From contig JBDOQK010000047.1 of NCBI GenBank assembly GCA_040437565.1, positions 124,001 to 188,000 on the forward strand: a stretch of DNA of 64,000 nucleotides, read 5' to 3'. The notes below the pieces were generated by a model. The model ran no database searches, was not told the DNA's origin, and saw nothing but the letters and a program-made list of their open reading frames with translations. Both the position numbers and the translations under genes were made by a program. This document shows, piece after piece, positions 1 to 9,146 of this stretch. The stretch is from Albugo candida. Lineage: Eukaryota > Oomycota > Peronosporomycetes > Albuginales. Numbering within the stretch: the first letter of the stretch is position 1; each line of letters starts with the position of its first letter.

Positions 1-671
1 GTTGAGTACATGCAAAACGGAATAGAGGTCAGACGTGTCTGATAACACAGTGAGTGTACAAGCTTTTTATAAATTTGAAAAATTTGATGAAAAGAAAACG
101 TTCGTATACAAGACTAAGATTCAGTTACGTTTTGTAGATTTACTTGGTCCTCCAATGCGGTGCAAAATCAGAGTTACTTGCACTCAATTGGTTCGTGAGG
201 CAACTAATAATAAACTTAATGCACTTTATCAGTACGGATCTAATTGCAAAATACCGTGGTTAGCAGTAGTTGTTTTATACAGAAGCGATATTAGTTATCG
301 TACGAAAAGAGAGCGTTCATCAACATGGCTGGAAACGTGAGAAAGAATGCAGCAATGTACCTATATAATAGTGAGACTGATATATCCATATTTGACAGCC
401 GGACAAAGTTGAGTAGCTAATTTTCCTATTTGCACTTGATTTTATAAAGCCGTGATTAGAAGTATTGCACAACGTGGACGTATACGTAGGGTTGATTTAA
501 ACACAAGGCCATCACGGTTATGATGTGTTCGACCTTGTAAAATGTAACTGATATATAAAAAATAGAAGTGAAAAAAGCAGTAGTTATTACGCACTCCTCT
601 GACGGATACTTGATTGCATACTGAATCTCCTATATCCGGTAACTATACACTAGTCCCTCAAAATCAGCGTT
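1..671. other. left edge and ITPK upstream region, no supported gene
   Basis: Frame 1 opens at the window edge and stops at 40-42, so the first 13 codons could be the tail of a gene lying to the left. An open stretch at 35-340 lacks an ATG at its head and matches nothing I recognise. The AT-rich remainder (about 340-671) is the likely promoter and 5' leader of the ITPK gene. I see no RNA gene or repeat. Confidence 0.4.
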
Positions 672-1804
672 ATGATCGCAAGGAACGTGTCACCCGATGC
701 AAATGAACCAAATGATTCCGAGTTCACAAAATCCCTCGTGATTGGCGTAATTTTTCCAAACAAGAAAATCGACCATCTTCGAAACATACTGAATGAAGAC
801 CACCACAATATCCGTTTTCAATTAATCGACCTCACAGACGACATTCGAGAACCACGAGATCTCATCCAAAAGTATGGTCAATTGGATGCCATTCTCCACA
901 AATTAGCGCATGATATGGTTTACGCTCAAAACGGTGACACAAATGCACAACGAAGAGTGGATTTGATTGAACTATACTCGCAAACGATTGGAAAAAAGAT
1001 TCCCATTATCGATGCACTACAAAACGTCCAGGTACTGACAGATCGTCAGCGCGTGTGTCAGATACTACAAGAGCATGCCTTGGATAAAACGAATGATGCT
1101 GCTTATCGCGTGTCAAAGTATTACGTAGTGAGCTCGGAAGAAGATTTTAGTGCATTGAAGGAAGCCATCCAAAATCAGTCACTGCGACTTCCCCTGATCG
1201 CAAAATCCATTGAAGCTTGTGGTAAGAAATATGCATCTCTTTTTTTTTGGAGGGTATGCTGAACGTGAATGATAGCTTCGGAACGATCGCATTTTATGAG
1301 TGTCATCACGCAGGTTTCCCAGCTGAAAATATCACAACACACGCTACTTTATCAGGTACTCACAGATACCTTAGTTATCAGTATACTTATACACTTTCCT
1401 CGTAGGAATTCATTAATCATAGTGGTCGATTATTCAAGGGTTACGTTTTAGGGGATCGTATACAAGTGGCGGAGCGCACATCACTCCCGAACATGACGAA
1501 AGACTGCGACATCATTGATTTTGATACACAGAAACCGTACCCAACAGCTTCTCAAACGAGCAATTTGGCTAGTGCACCTTCACCAAATCCGGAAGTCATA
1601 ACACAACGTATTCGAGCCATTGGCAGATCCATTCAAAAACGATTTGATGTATCGTTGTTTGGATTCGATGTTATCATTTCCGATACAGACGGTGAATTTT
1701 ACGTGATTGACGTGAATTACTTTCCATCGTATAAAGAAATGGATGATTTTGATTCCGCTTTACGTCAACATATTCACGCGGTTATCAGACAGTATACGTC
1801 TTAA
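672..1804 (+). CDS. ITPK1: inositol-tetrakisphosphate 1-kinase / Ins(1,3,4)P3 5/6-kinase (ITPK)
   Basis: Soluble ATP-grasp kinase that phosphorylates inositol tris- and tetrakisphosphates on the route to InsP6. Three exons fit: 672-1221, 1276-1355 and 1406-1804, separated by GT-AG introns of 54 and 50 bp; phases agree and give 342 residues, the usual family length. The N-terminal half carries the VIGVIFPNKK and DAILHKLAHD blocks. Exon 2 supplies the conserved Ala-Cys-x-Ser-x-x-Ser-His segment, exon 3 begins with EFINHSGRLFKGYVLGD, and the C-terminus has the metal-binding IDVNYFPSYKE motif diagnostic of ITPK. Without splicing it looks like three unrelated fragments. The start is the first ATG of exon 1. 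The next gene begins about 170 bp downstream on the same strand. Confidence 0.92.
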
Positions 1805-1971
1805 AATTAGTATACAATATTTCTCGAATAGTTTTGTCAATATACATAACTTGCTTATCCAGTCCGAAACGTTCATTCTCATAAAAAAATCTGGAAGTGA
1901 AGTTAATATACTTTAAATCGTTTTTTTAGTTTACATTTTACATGATAAATGCATTATAGCCAATCGTAGAG

Positions 1972-3151
1972 ATGGAAACATCCTCATCGAGCGACACACC
2001 CGAAGTCATCAATTCCTGCAAAAAGCGCCGTACAATTGGAGAAATAGAACTTCAGTTGAAGCTAGCTCAAAACAACACTCGAGAAGCGAAGTTCAAGCTT
2101 ATACAGACAGTACGTGCCGTACGGTCTGCACTGCACAACTGAGATGATTTTAGGCCCGGGAAAATGCAAAACTTAAAGTGCTTTTATCAAAATATATGGA
2201 GGCTGATGAGATGCTTATAAGCTCGAGCCAACTGAGTACATCGAATGAAACACCATCTGCATCACAGACTGCAGTCAGTATATCTGTTAAGGAATCGGCG
2301 GATAGTAACACAACATTTGACGCAACCAAGTCGACAAATGAATCGTTAAGTTCGCAATCTAAAGAAAAAGCGATAGACCTTTTCGATTGTGGACGTGATC
2401 AATCTAGTCAACAGAGTCAGTGGAGTGATATCAACAACACGTCACATCTGGAGGACATTATAAATTTTCTCGAGAAACAAGATATTGAAGATTCAATACG
2501 GTGCACTTACTTATATTCCGGGCGCTAAACACGAATTAACAATGTGATCATAAGATCCAACCACGAGCCCACACCATACTCGCAAAATGCTTGTGTACGT
2601 GTTGGTGTGGCAATTCTACTCACGAGTCCTCAACACTCTGGATGTGTTTTGATTGGAAGACGTTTGGGATCTCATGGTGAAGGCAAGCTCGCTCTTCCAG
2701 GTAAACAGCTCCTACTCTACTTTCTAGTTTTTGACAATTCAATAAGGTGGTCATCTGGAAATGTACGAGTCCTGGGAAGAATGTGCGATTCGCGAGGTCA
2801 AAGAAGAAACCGGTATGTAAAGTCCGAGTGCAATTTTTCCACATTGAGTATCCTCATGGATGATGGAGCGCAGATGTGACTCTAGAAAGAGCTGAATTTC
2901 TATTCGTGACGAATGACTCTATGGAGCCTGAAGGTCGACATTACGTTACCATTTTCATGCATGCTTCTATCAATTGCGATTCGCAAGCAATCCGAAATAT
3001 GGAACCTCACAAATGTGAGAGCTGGTATTGGGAATCGTGGTCGAAACTAGAGGATTCTGAGAATTTATTTACACCTCTTTATCATCTGATACGCGATCCC
3101 GCGTGTAAAAAACAAGTTCAAAAGCGTCTTCATCTCCTGATTGGCCACTAA
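1972..3151 (+). CDS. coiled-coil protein fused to NUDT15-like NUDIX hydrolase (probable single gene)
   Basis: Five exons keep one frame: 1972-2109, 2154-2500, 2555-2700, 2747-2812 and 2874-3151 (324 residues). The first about 160 residues are a basic/coiled N-terminus (EIELQLKLAQNNTREAKFKL) followed by a Ser/Thr-rich stretch of no known family. From about residue 165 comes a NUDIX domain resembling NUDT15/MTH2: VRVGVAILLTSP, then the full NUDIX box G-x5-E-x7-REVKEET in exon 4 (box start LPGGHLEMYE), then HYVTIFMHA and MEPHKCESWYWESW, all typical of NUDT15. Such enzymes hydrolyse oxidised or non-canonical nucleoside triphosphates. The NUDIX part has no ATG of its own, and a 54-bp intron (2501-2554) joins it in frame to the upstream exons. 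Alternative: two genes, 1972-2528 and about 2555-3151, the second with an unseen start. The stop overlaps the convergent neighbour by 4 bp. Confidence 0.65.
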
Positions 3152-4188
3152 TAAGCACTGCATCCATGTAGTTTCATCATAAATTCCTCACGCTCTTTTT
3201 TGTGTTTTTCTTTTCGTGTCAAGACAGTGATACACACGACACACAGTCTCGATCCGGCAACGTCATTAAACGCGTTTGTTTGAGTCAAAAGAAGCATTTC
3301 AATAGCCTTCTCTTCTTTTGTTTTCCAATCATTCTCTCCCATTGAGCACGACGTACAAACGGGCCGACCGCATAGATAACAATCATGCAATGCGCATTCA
3401 TCCAGCTCATTCCTACATACTTTACAATGCGTACGACTGGCATGGCTCTGTGGTGTTTGTTGTCCCTCTTTCATTACGCTTATAAGCTTGATGAGTTGCT
3501 TCTTGGACACTATATCGCTCACCATCAGCGATTTTCCATCGGGAATGTTGACACATGCTCCATTTGCCACAAGAAAGGAAGCGATTTCCATTCGATCACG
3601 CTCAATCGCTAAATGTAAATAAGTGGTATCCGTACTTCCAACGAGTCGATTCAACGAAGAGGGATCTGATTCTGAATTTAGTTGGTACACATATTCTCGC
3701 ACGAGTGAGATATCGTCAACTTTCACGGTCAACAAATGGGTGGCCAAGGGCGTCAGGTTGTGGATGTTATGGGCATTTGGATCAGCACCTAATTTTGATA
3801 GTATTTGAATCATTTTGATCGCTCGACTCAGTTTTTGACAGGAGGCTGCAAAATGCAGAGCTGTATTTCCGCGACGATCGCCTTGATTCACATACGCGGA
3901 AGCCTCAGGAAGTTCCACCAAACATCGCAATATATCAGAATGACCTTTTTTACAGGCGAGATGAAGAACAGTCTGCTCATTGTTGCTGTCGCGAAGAGCA
4001 AACAAGTCACACGAAGTTAGTGTTATGTCATCAAATGTATCCACCGTATCCGGGTCAGAAATTCGTTCGCCGGTGTACCCACTGTCACTGTCGCGTGTGA
4101 TTATTTGCTCAAAATCTATGTCATAATCACGTTGTCTGAGTACTTGAATTAATTTTACCACTTGTTGTTCGTTCTGATTGGGCTTCAT
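3148..4188 (-). CDS. ankyrin-repeat protein with C-terminal FYVE-like zinc finger
   Basis: Single-exon protein of 346 residues. An acidic N-terminal segment is followed by about four ankyrin repeats (residues 70-240; repeat cores QTVLHLACKKGH and GNTALHFAA). A C-terminal treble-clef-like finger (about 255-325) has four Cys pairs: CKVC, CYLC, CTSC and CVVC. It lacks the R(R/K)HHCR basic patch of true FYVE fingers, so PI3P binding is uncertain; it could be a FYVE-related or RING-like finger. A clear paralogue with the same layout lies at 45096-46115 (shared LTP-x-A-x-H-x-LT-x-KVD segment). Probably an adaptor at membranes or in signalling; substrate unknown. Its stop overlaps the NUDIX gene stop on the other strand. 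Confidence 0.8.
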   Translation of the reverse strand: MKPNQNEQQVVKLIQVLRQRDYDIDFEQIITRDSDSGYTGERISDPDTVDTFDDITLTSCDLFALRDSNNEQTVLHLACKKGHSDILRCLVELPEASAYVNQGDRRGNTALHFAASCQKLSRAIKMIQILSKLGADPNAHNIHNLTPLATHLLTVKVDDISLVREYVYQLNSESDPSSLNRLVGSTDTTYLHLAIERDRMEIASFLVANGACVNIPDGKSLMVSDIVSKKQLIKLISVMKEGQQTPQSHASRTHCKVCRNELDECALHDCYLCGRPVCTSCSMGENDWKTKEEKAIEMLLLTQTNAFNDVAGSRLCVVCITVLTRKEKHKKEREEFMMKLHGCSAY

Positions 4189-4779
4189 ACGATTCGGAAA
4201 TGATAGCTCTGTTTTTTATAAAAAGTTGTGTGAATTGGTATGTTTATAGAGAGGCATTCTATGCATTGCCTTTGTGTATGTTGGTGCGCGGAGTATACAG
4301 TCGCACGAATTAGTCGAAAATTTCATATTCAGTCAAGTGGCTAGGGTGGTACGTATCGCTTTGAATCCGCACTTACATATCGTGCTTTATCCATCTGATT
4401 CCGAACTTTTAACACTCTGGAATGTATTGTGCGTGCGTGCAGCTGGTGATGGGCTTTTCTACATGTACTCGATGGCGATCCGAGAGCCAAGCTAATGATG
4501 CTCTGTTCATCCCATTGTTCTTCTAGCTGTTGAACAATTTATTTCCCATCATTATATCCATTTCTAACGCCTTGCAAAACTGTTCTGCTGTTCAACATTT
4601 AATTCGATAAGCTCGGAACGTGATCCTTTGCAAGCTGTCCAACTTTTACGTGTTCATAGTGGTATTCTTCTTATCAGATGCACCTGTCCAAACTCATTTC
4701 TTCATAATCAAGAAACTTTATTTTGGTAGCTCGGGTGTGGCGCCATTTATTAAAGGGTGACACAGGACTCAAGAGTGCA
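4189..4779. other. 590-bp spacer with coding-like fragments, unassigned
   Basis: Between the ankyrin gene (minus) and the membrane-protein gene (plus). The + strand holds short open stretches, 4274-4495 and about 4570-4725 (the latter contains VHSGILLIRCT), with possible small-intron donors such as GTACGT near 4349. I could not connect them into a family-matching protein. It may be a small multi-exon gene or simply the promoter of the downstream gene. Confidence 0.3.
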
Positions 4780-5490
4780 ATGCGAGCAGTGCTCCTATTA
4801 CTTTTTGCAACAATACAAACTTTACGAGCACAACGAGCCAAAACTAGTGATCAGGACCTTACTTGTGGTTTCCGTAACCTATATGAGGTCACTGTTGAAG
4901 GAGAAAATGGAATTTATTGCCTGATCACAGAGCCTTGCTCGGGGACGGTGTTCAGTAACCGATACGCTTGCCCGACACTTGGACAAAAGGATGTGACTGG
5001 AATGTACACATTGTCACAAGAAAGTTGTTGTGCGGAGCTTTACCCCTCTCAAATCATCGCTTGTGTCGTTCCTAACACTTCAACGCAATGCATACTGTCC
5101 GCCCCTCTCTCCAATTCAACAGAAGCTTTTGTACAGTCCGAGTCTGAAGAACCATTAGCAATTCCAAAGTCGACAGAAGTCCATTCAAATCAAAATCATG
5201 TGGTCCACAGTAATGGACCACAAGTCATTACTCCTATCGAAGACGACAATAAACCAACGGTAACTATAGAGGGTTTGAAGACAGAGGGAAATGCATTCGA
5301 TGTAGACATCATCGTGTATATGTGTATCGGTACAGGAGTTTTACTTGCGATTTTCCTCGGCGTATATTTCCTACGGAAAGATTATTCTACAGACACAGGG
5401 AATTCGCCATCGCCACCTACGTGGGACGAATCGACGTCTTACAGTAGTGTGCCGATTACGCCGAAAGACAAAATCGAATTAACGAGTTAA
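4780..5490 (+). CDS. cysteine-rich type I membrane protein, function unknown
   Basis: 236 residues from the first ATG; the open frame extends upstream without an ATG. The N-terminus MRAVLLLLFATIQTLRAQ is a clear signal peptide. The ectodomain of about 160 residues has about eight cysteines clustered in its first half (including a CC pair) and Asn-x-Ser/Thr sequons (NTST, NSTE), then an acidic, Ser-rich linker. One transmembrane helix (about residues 182-204, VYMCIGTGVLLAIFLGVYFL) is followed by a Ser/Thr/Pro-rich cytoplasmic tail of about 30 residues. I recognise no named family; a surface receptor or adhesin is possible. Its last 35 bases overlap the end of the convergent gene. Confidence 0.8.
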   Translation: MRAVLLLLFATIQTLRAQRAKTSDQDLTCGFRNLYEVTVEGENGIYCLITEPCSGTVFSNRYACPTLGQKDVTGMYTLSQESCCAELYPSQIIACVVPNTSTQCILSAPLSNSTEAFVQSESEEPLAIPKSTEVHSNQNHVVHSNGPQVITPIEDDNKPTVTIEGLKTEGNAFDVDIIVYMCIGTGVLLAIFLGVYFLRKDYSTDTGNSPSPPTWDESTSYSSVPITPKDKIELTS

Positions 5491-7270
5491 ATACAGATTT
5501 TTTTAATCTAGAACTAGAGTTGCCAGCTACTGATCTCACGCAACGCTTTGCTCCATATAAGTTACCAATGAGTGATCCTCCATTATGGTCATATACCCTA
5601 CACAAAACGTCGACCGAATTAGATTCATCATCATAGAACATGCAAAACTTACGCTGCTTGAAAAAAGTGTAGATCGCGGTAGCATCAGAAGCAGATTCAA
5701 ATTTCACAGAATCGGACTCCATCCGCGCGACTTGATCGAAAAGTTCTTGGAAATCATACGACGATGACGCTTTGCCTTCACACTTTCGGGACGAAACAAG
5801 CGACATATTATGTTCGGCTAATGGACACGCCACTTGCCCAATTATAACTGAAGTCGCGTTGATTTGGTCAAATTGCAATAAAACCTCACGGCAAACTTCG
5901 ACATCTTCGTCTAAAGCTTGCCTCAAATGGTGTGGTGAATGGAATATCGACGTACTGCCATCCGTGTCAATCATGTTTTCTTCGTCCCCAAGGCCATCCA
6001 GCGTTGCAGGATGCGGAACGGACATCTCCCTTAAACAAGCTTGCTCTGTTTTAGTAGTGTGGTATTTCACTCCCTTTTCGTATGACATTACAGGAACTGG
6101 TGGCCGGATTTCTTGTAGCCTATTTGGCAACATTCCTCCAACATCTTTCGTGACGTGATCAACAATCTCGATAGTCCCCTTTGTGTGGTACACAGAACAC
6201 TCAATATCCACACGACCAACTTTACCAAACCGCCACGCAACAAATTCGGAAGCTCGAAGGACCGGGGAGCTAGCACGAACAATTTGTGACGTATCTCTTG
6301 CTGTAAAAGTGACATCAAGACAATGTTCAACCATCCCCATGGTATCTGAGCTGACTTTTAACACGACAATGTGGCCGGGTCGAACCCTTAAACAATTCGG
6401 TTGACACTCAAATCCGACTATAGATATCTGTCCAATCGCATCGGAGGAACATGTGGCCAGTTTTTCCATTGGAAACGTATTTGGGAAGAAATCATGAGAG
6501 CCCCTCTCAGATATTTGTTCCGATTTTCTTTGGTTCCCTTCCATCAGCGGAACGAAGGAAGCTTCATCATCCGAAGCAGATTGCGTGTCTTGACTCGAAG
6601 TTCCCGTTGGCCATTCTCGTGGGGGTTTGCCTTTAGCATCACCACATTGCAACTCAAATTGAGCGCTCATACTTTTCCGAAGGCGTCGCTGCTCTACAGT
6701 GTACGCCAGTTCTTCATAGTTGACAGCAGATTCCGGACCCGGAGGCGAGATCGGTCGGTCTGAATATGTAGTCTGACTGCAAAGTTCTTCTGTTTCGGTC
6801 ACCAGCTGATCGATAATGTCTTTCTTCGTTTGGCCTGTCGATTCTGGATTTTGAACCACGTTGATTGGCTTGTACCGAGTCTCGTTTGTTAGGGATTTTT
6901 TTCGAATTTGTCCTTTTTTTCGTGCGTGCGATTTGTGCCCATCGTGTTGATTCGAATAGTGGACGCAGGGGTCCACTGTATCCTTCAAAAGTTCTGTTTG
7001 AATCGATTTATCTTGTTGATTATCGTCAGCGGATGGAACATACACTTTACGTCGTCTTCTTTTCCGTGAATTCGATTTCTGCTGTTGTGGAGTGTTTCCA
7101 GCCCGTTTTCCTTCTGAAGCTTGATTATTGGGCGAGGTTGGGAAAGATATCTCGCACTCGGGTTGCTTTGTTAGAATTTTATTCATGCTTTCGGTAGACG
7201 TACTACTGCCTTTACGGCGGTACCGTACGTGTGTATGTTGTGAATGTAACAATGCATTGTTTTTTCCCAT
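5456..7270 (-). CDS. large basic protein with a cupredoxin-like domain
   Basis: 604 residues with no intron needed. The first about 280 residues are low-complexity and basic (SRKRRRRK near residue 70 could be a nuclear signal). Residues about 285-380 look like a plastocyanin/cupredoxin beta-sandwich: FECQPNCLRVRPGHIVVLKV, then EHCLDVTF, EFVAWRFGKVGRVDIECSVY, ending in GTIEIVD. This resembles the 'x-P-x-x-L-x-V-x-x-G-x-x-V' entry and 'G-x-x-x-x-C-x-x-H' exit of copper proteins; Cys and His residues are present but the full copper ligand set cannot be confirmed by eye. The C-terminal 200 residues are unassigned. No signal peptide. The 3' end overlaps the convergent membrane-protein gene. Confidence 0.7.
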   Translation of the reverse strand: MGKNNALLHSQHTHVRYRRKGSSTSTESMNKILTKQPECEISFPTSPNNQASEGKRAGNTPQQQKSNSRKRRRRKVYVPSADDNQQDKSIQTELLKDTVDPCVHYSNQHDGHKSHARKKGQIRKKSLTNETRYKPINVVQNPESTGQTKKDIIDQLVTETEELCSQTTYSDRPISPPGPESAVNYEELAYTVEQRRLRKSMSAQFELQCGDAKGKPPREWPTGTSSQDTQSASDDEASFVPLMEGNQRKSEQISERGSHDFFPNTFPMEKLATCSSDAIGQISIVGFECQPNCLRVRPGHIVVLKVSSDTMGMVEHCLDVTFTARDTSQIVRASSPVLRASEFVAWRFGKVGRVDIECSVYHTKGTIEIVDHVTKDVGGMLPNRLQEIRPPVPVMSYEKGVKYHTTKTEQACLREMSVPHPATLDGLGDEENMIDTDGSTSIFHSPHHLRQALDEDVEVCREVLLQFDQINATSVIIGQVACPLAEHNMSLVSSRKCEGKASSSYDFQELFDQVARMESDSVKFESASDATAIYTFFKQRKFCMFYDDESNSVDVLCRVYDHNGGSLIGNLYGAKRCVRSVAGNSSSRLKKSVFNSLIRFCLSA

Positions 7271-7804
7271 TGAATGACGTTTTCTCGGACGAGTCGGCGA
7301 ACGATACGATTTACTTTCGGTTGATTCTTCTCTAGAAAAGTCGCATTCGGTTATACCGGTTACATTACCGTCATTACTCGCTTATGTCCGTTGCGATCCA
7401 TGCATGAACTCGAGGTAATTTCGAAACGATATCGCGGAAAGCCACAATGTTTCATAAGATACGTTCTGCTCATTAGCACAAGGTGCAACTCAAGCGCATT
7501 CTTATTTCAGAAACTCTGCCAGGACAATACATTGAGTGCGGAAAGGCAAGCGTGAACCCCACATACTGGAATGGAAAGGCCACTCAAAAAAAGTATCGTA
7601 CGGTATCTATCCGAAAGTCGAAATTAAGCGCGATGTGCGCTTCGAGGTTATTAGGTTTAAAAGGTTTGCTGCACCCACACAAAAAACCTCAGTGCTTTAT
7701 AGGTGAAGATTGTAGCGATCAGCTCAAAACTTAATTGTTGATCAAGCGAGAACTCACCCCTTTGGCTACATTTGTGTCCCCTCCGATCTATACGACACAA
7801 AAAG
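7271..7804. other. divergent intergenic region, no supported gene
   Basis: Holds the upstream regions of the cupredoxin-like gene (minus) and the CCCH gene (plus). An 83-codon open stretch at 7483-7734 starts with GTG, matches nothing and probably occurs by chance. No repeat or RNA gene seen. Confidence 0.5.
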
Positions 7805-8860
7805 ATGACAATGCTTGTTGCGCCATTGAACCACATGAACTTTTACGGATTGCAAAAGGGTGGTTGCATGGATCTTGGTGCAACACTAACAAAGTCCAAC
7901 TCACATCGTCCGTTCTTGCTACAACATCCTGTATCACCCTCTGTATCCAGCTATCAGAATCCTGAGGATGATAATGGTTATGCTTATCTCGGTATCGATA
8001 ATGATAATATGCAAAATGTGACCAAGTCAGCTTTGTATAAGACGGAACTATGCAAACGCTTTTCTGAATTCGGTGTATGTCGTTATGGAGGTAAGATTTT
8101 ACTTTACTGCCCTTTTGTGTCAAGTCTGAACGTTGATTATGTAGTGAAATGTCAATTTGCGCACGGTCAATCAGAATTGCGTCAAATTATCCGTCATCCT
8201 AAATATAAAACTACAAAATGTAAATCATACTGGGGATCAGGGCATTGTCCCTATGGGAATCGCTGTCGATTCATCCATGAAGATGATGAACCGTATTCCA
8301 AGCCAATGTATGATTCGGCTCAAGACAGCATTGCACGGACATCAACAAGACCATCAGAGGAGCAACCTGCAGTGTCCAACGTCGTGAACAGTATATTGTA
8401 TCTTCACGAAAGTAGAAGCCTTCATGATGTGATTTATCGCGAGCCAAGTGTCATGATCAGCACCTCATTCCCGAACACGATATGGCGCTCAAGCTCTTCG
8501 CCATCAGCTTTCACAGCCACAATACCTATGTCGGACTCAGAATCAGATGTAGAATCATGTTCTGACTCAGAGATTGATGATCCTCTATTTCCGGACCTCA
8601 AGGCAGCGATTGACGCACTGGTCCAAACAACTGCATCGGAGGAAAAGGCATCGGAATCTACGAACCAATTAATTGCGTCACAAAAGGAAACACCGGTTTT
8701 GCCCGAATCAGAAGAGTTGTGGGGAGACTTTGTGAAAACCACGAAAGAGAAACTCAATTGGTCAGTAGAGCCTTTAAAGCTTGTTCCAGACCTTGAGCCA
8801 TTATCAGAGGAAAATAAACAGGCGAGTCCCCGTCTCCGCATATTTGAGAGTTTTCACTGA
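7805..8860 (+). CDS. tandem CCCH zinc-finger RNA-binding protein (TIS11/tristetraprolin type)
   Basis: Two exons, 7805-8090 and 8145-8860, split by a 54-bp intron lying exactly inside the first finger; splicing gives 333 residues. Finger 1 is YKTELC-x8-C-x5-C-x3-H (residues about 80-105) and finger 2 is YKTTKC-x8-C-x5-C-x3-H, each led by the YKTELC-type lead-in characteristic of tristetraprolin/ZFP36 proteins that bind AU-rich 3'UTR elements and promote mRNA decay. The rest is acidic and Ser-rich, without further domains. Start chosen at the first ATG in frame. It stands alone between two spacers. Confidence 0.88.
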   Translation: MTMLVAPLNHMNFYGLQKGGCMDLGATLTKSNSHRPFLLQHPVSPSVSSYQNPEDDNGYAYLGIDNDNMQNVTKSALYKTELCKRFSEFGVCRYGGKILLYCPFVSSLNVDYVVKCQFAHGQSELRQIIRHPKYKTTKCKSYWGSGHCPYGNRCRFIHEDDEPYSKPMYDSAQDSIARTSTRPSEEQPAVSNVVNSILYLHESRSLHDVIYREPSVMISTSFPNTIWRSSSSPSAFTATIPMSDSESDVESCSDSEIDDPLFPDLKAAIDALVQTTASEEKASESTNQLIASQKETPVLPESEELWGDFVKTTKEKLNWSVEPLKLVPDLEPLSEENKQASPRLRIFESFH

Positions 8861-9146
8861 AAAACAATCGGACGAGTCTACCCTCAACCTATCATCCATA
8901 GGATTATTTATTTGGAGTATGCGTCCGAATTAGACTAAAGCGTCTTATATTTGTTTTCAGAGTGTTGCTAATATGAATGTAACAAATGTCAATCATACTC
9001 GTGGAAGATATTAGAGGACAATAGTTGAAAGGTCACTTTCCGTTTGTCGATGTTGTTCTACCCATATAAAAAGCTGGATCGTTGCACTGTGGTGTAACGA
9101 ACACGTTCAACCATCCAGCTGCTGTGAGTCACAATTATACTCAAAA

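Noticed and set aside
35-340. 101-codon open stretch at the left edge
   Set aside because: Begins with GTG, no motif or homology recognised; kept only as part of the unassigned edge.
7483-7734. 83-codon open stretch before the CCCH gene
   Set aside because: No ATG start, no family resemblance, and it lies in a divergent promoter region.
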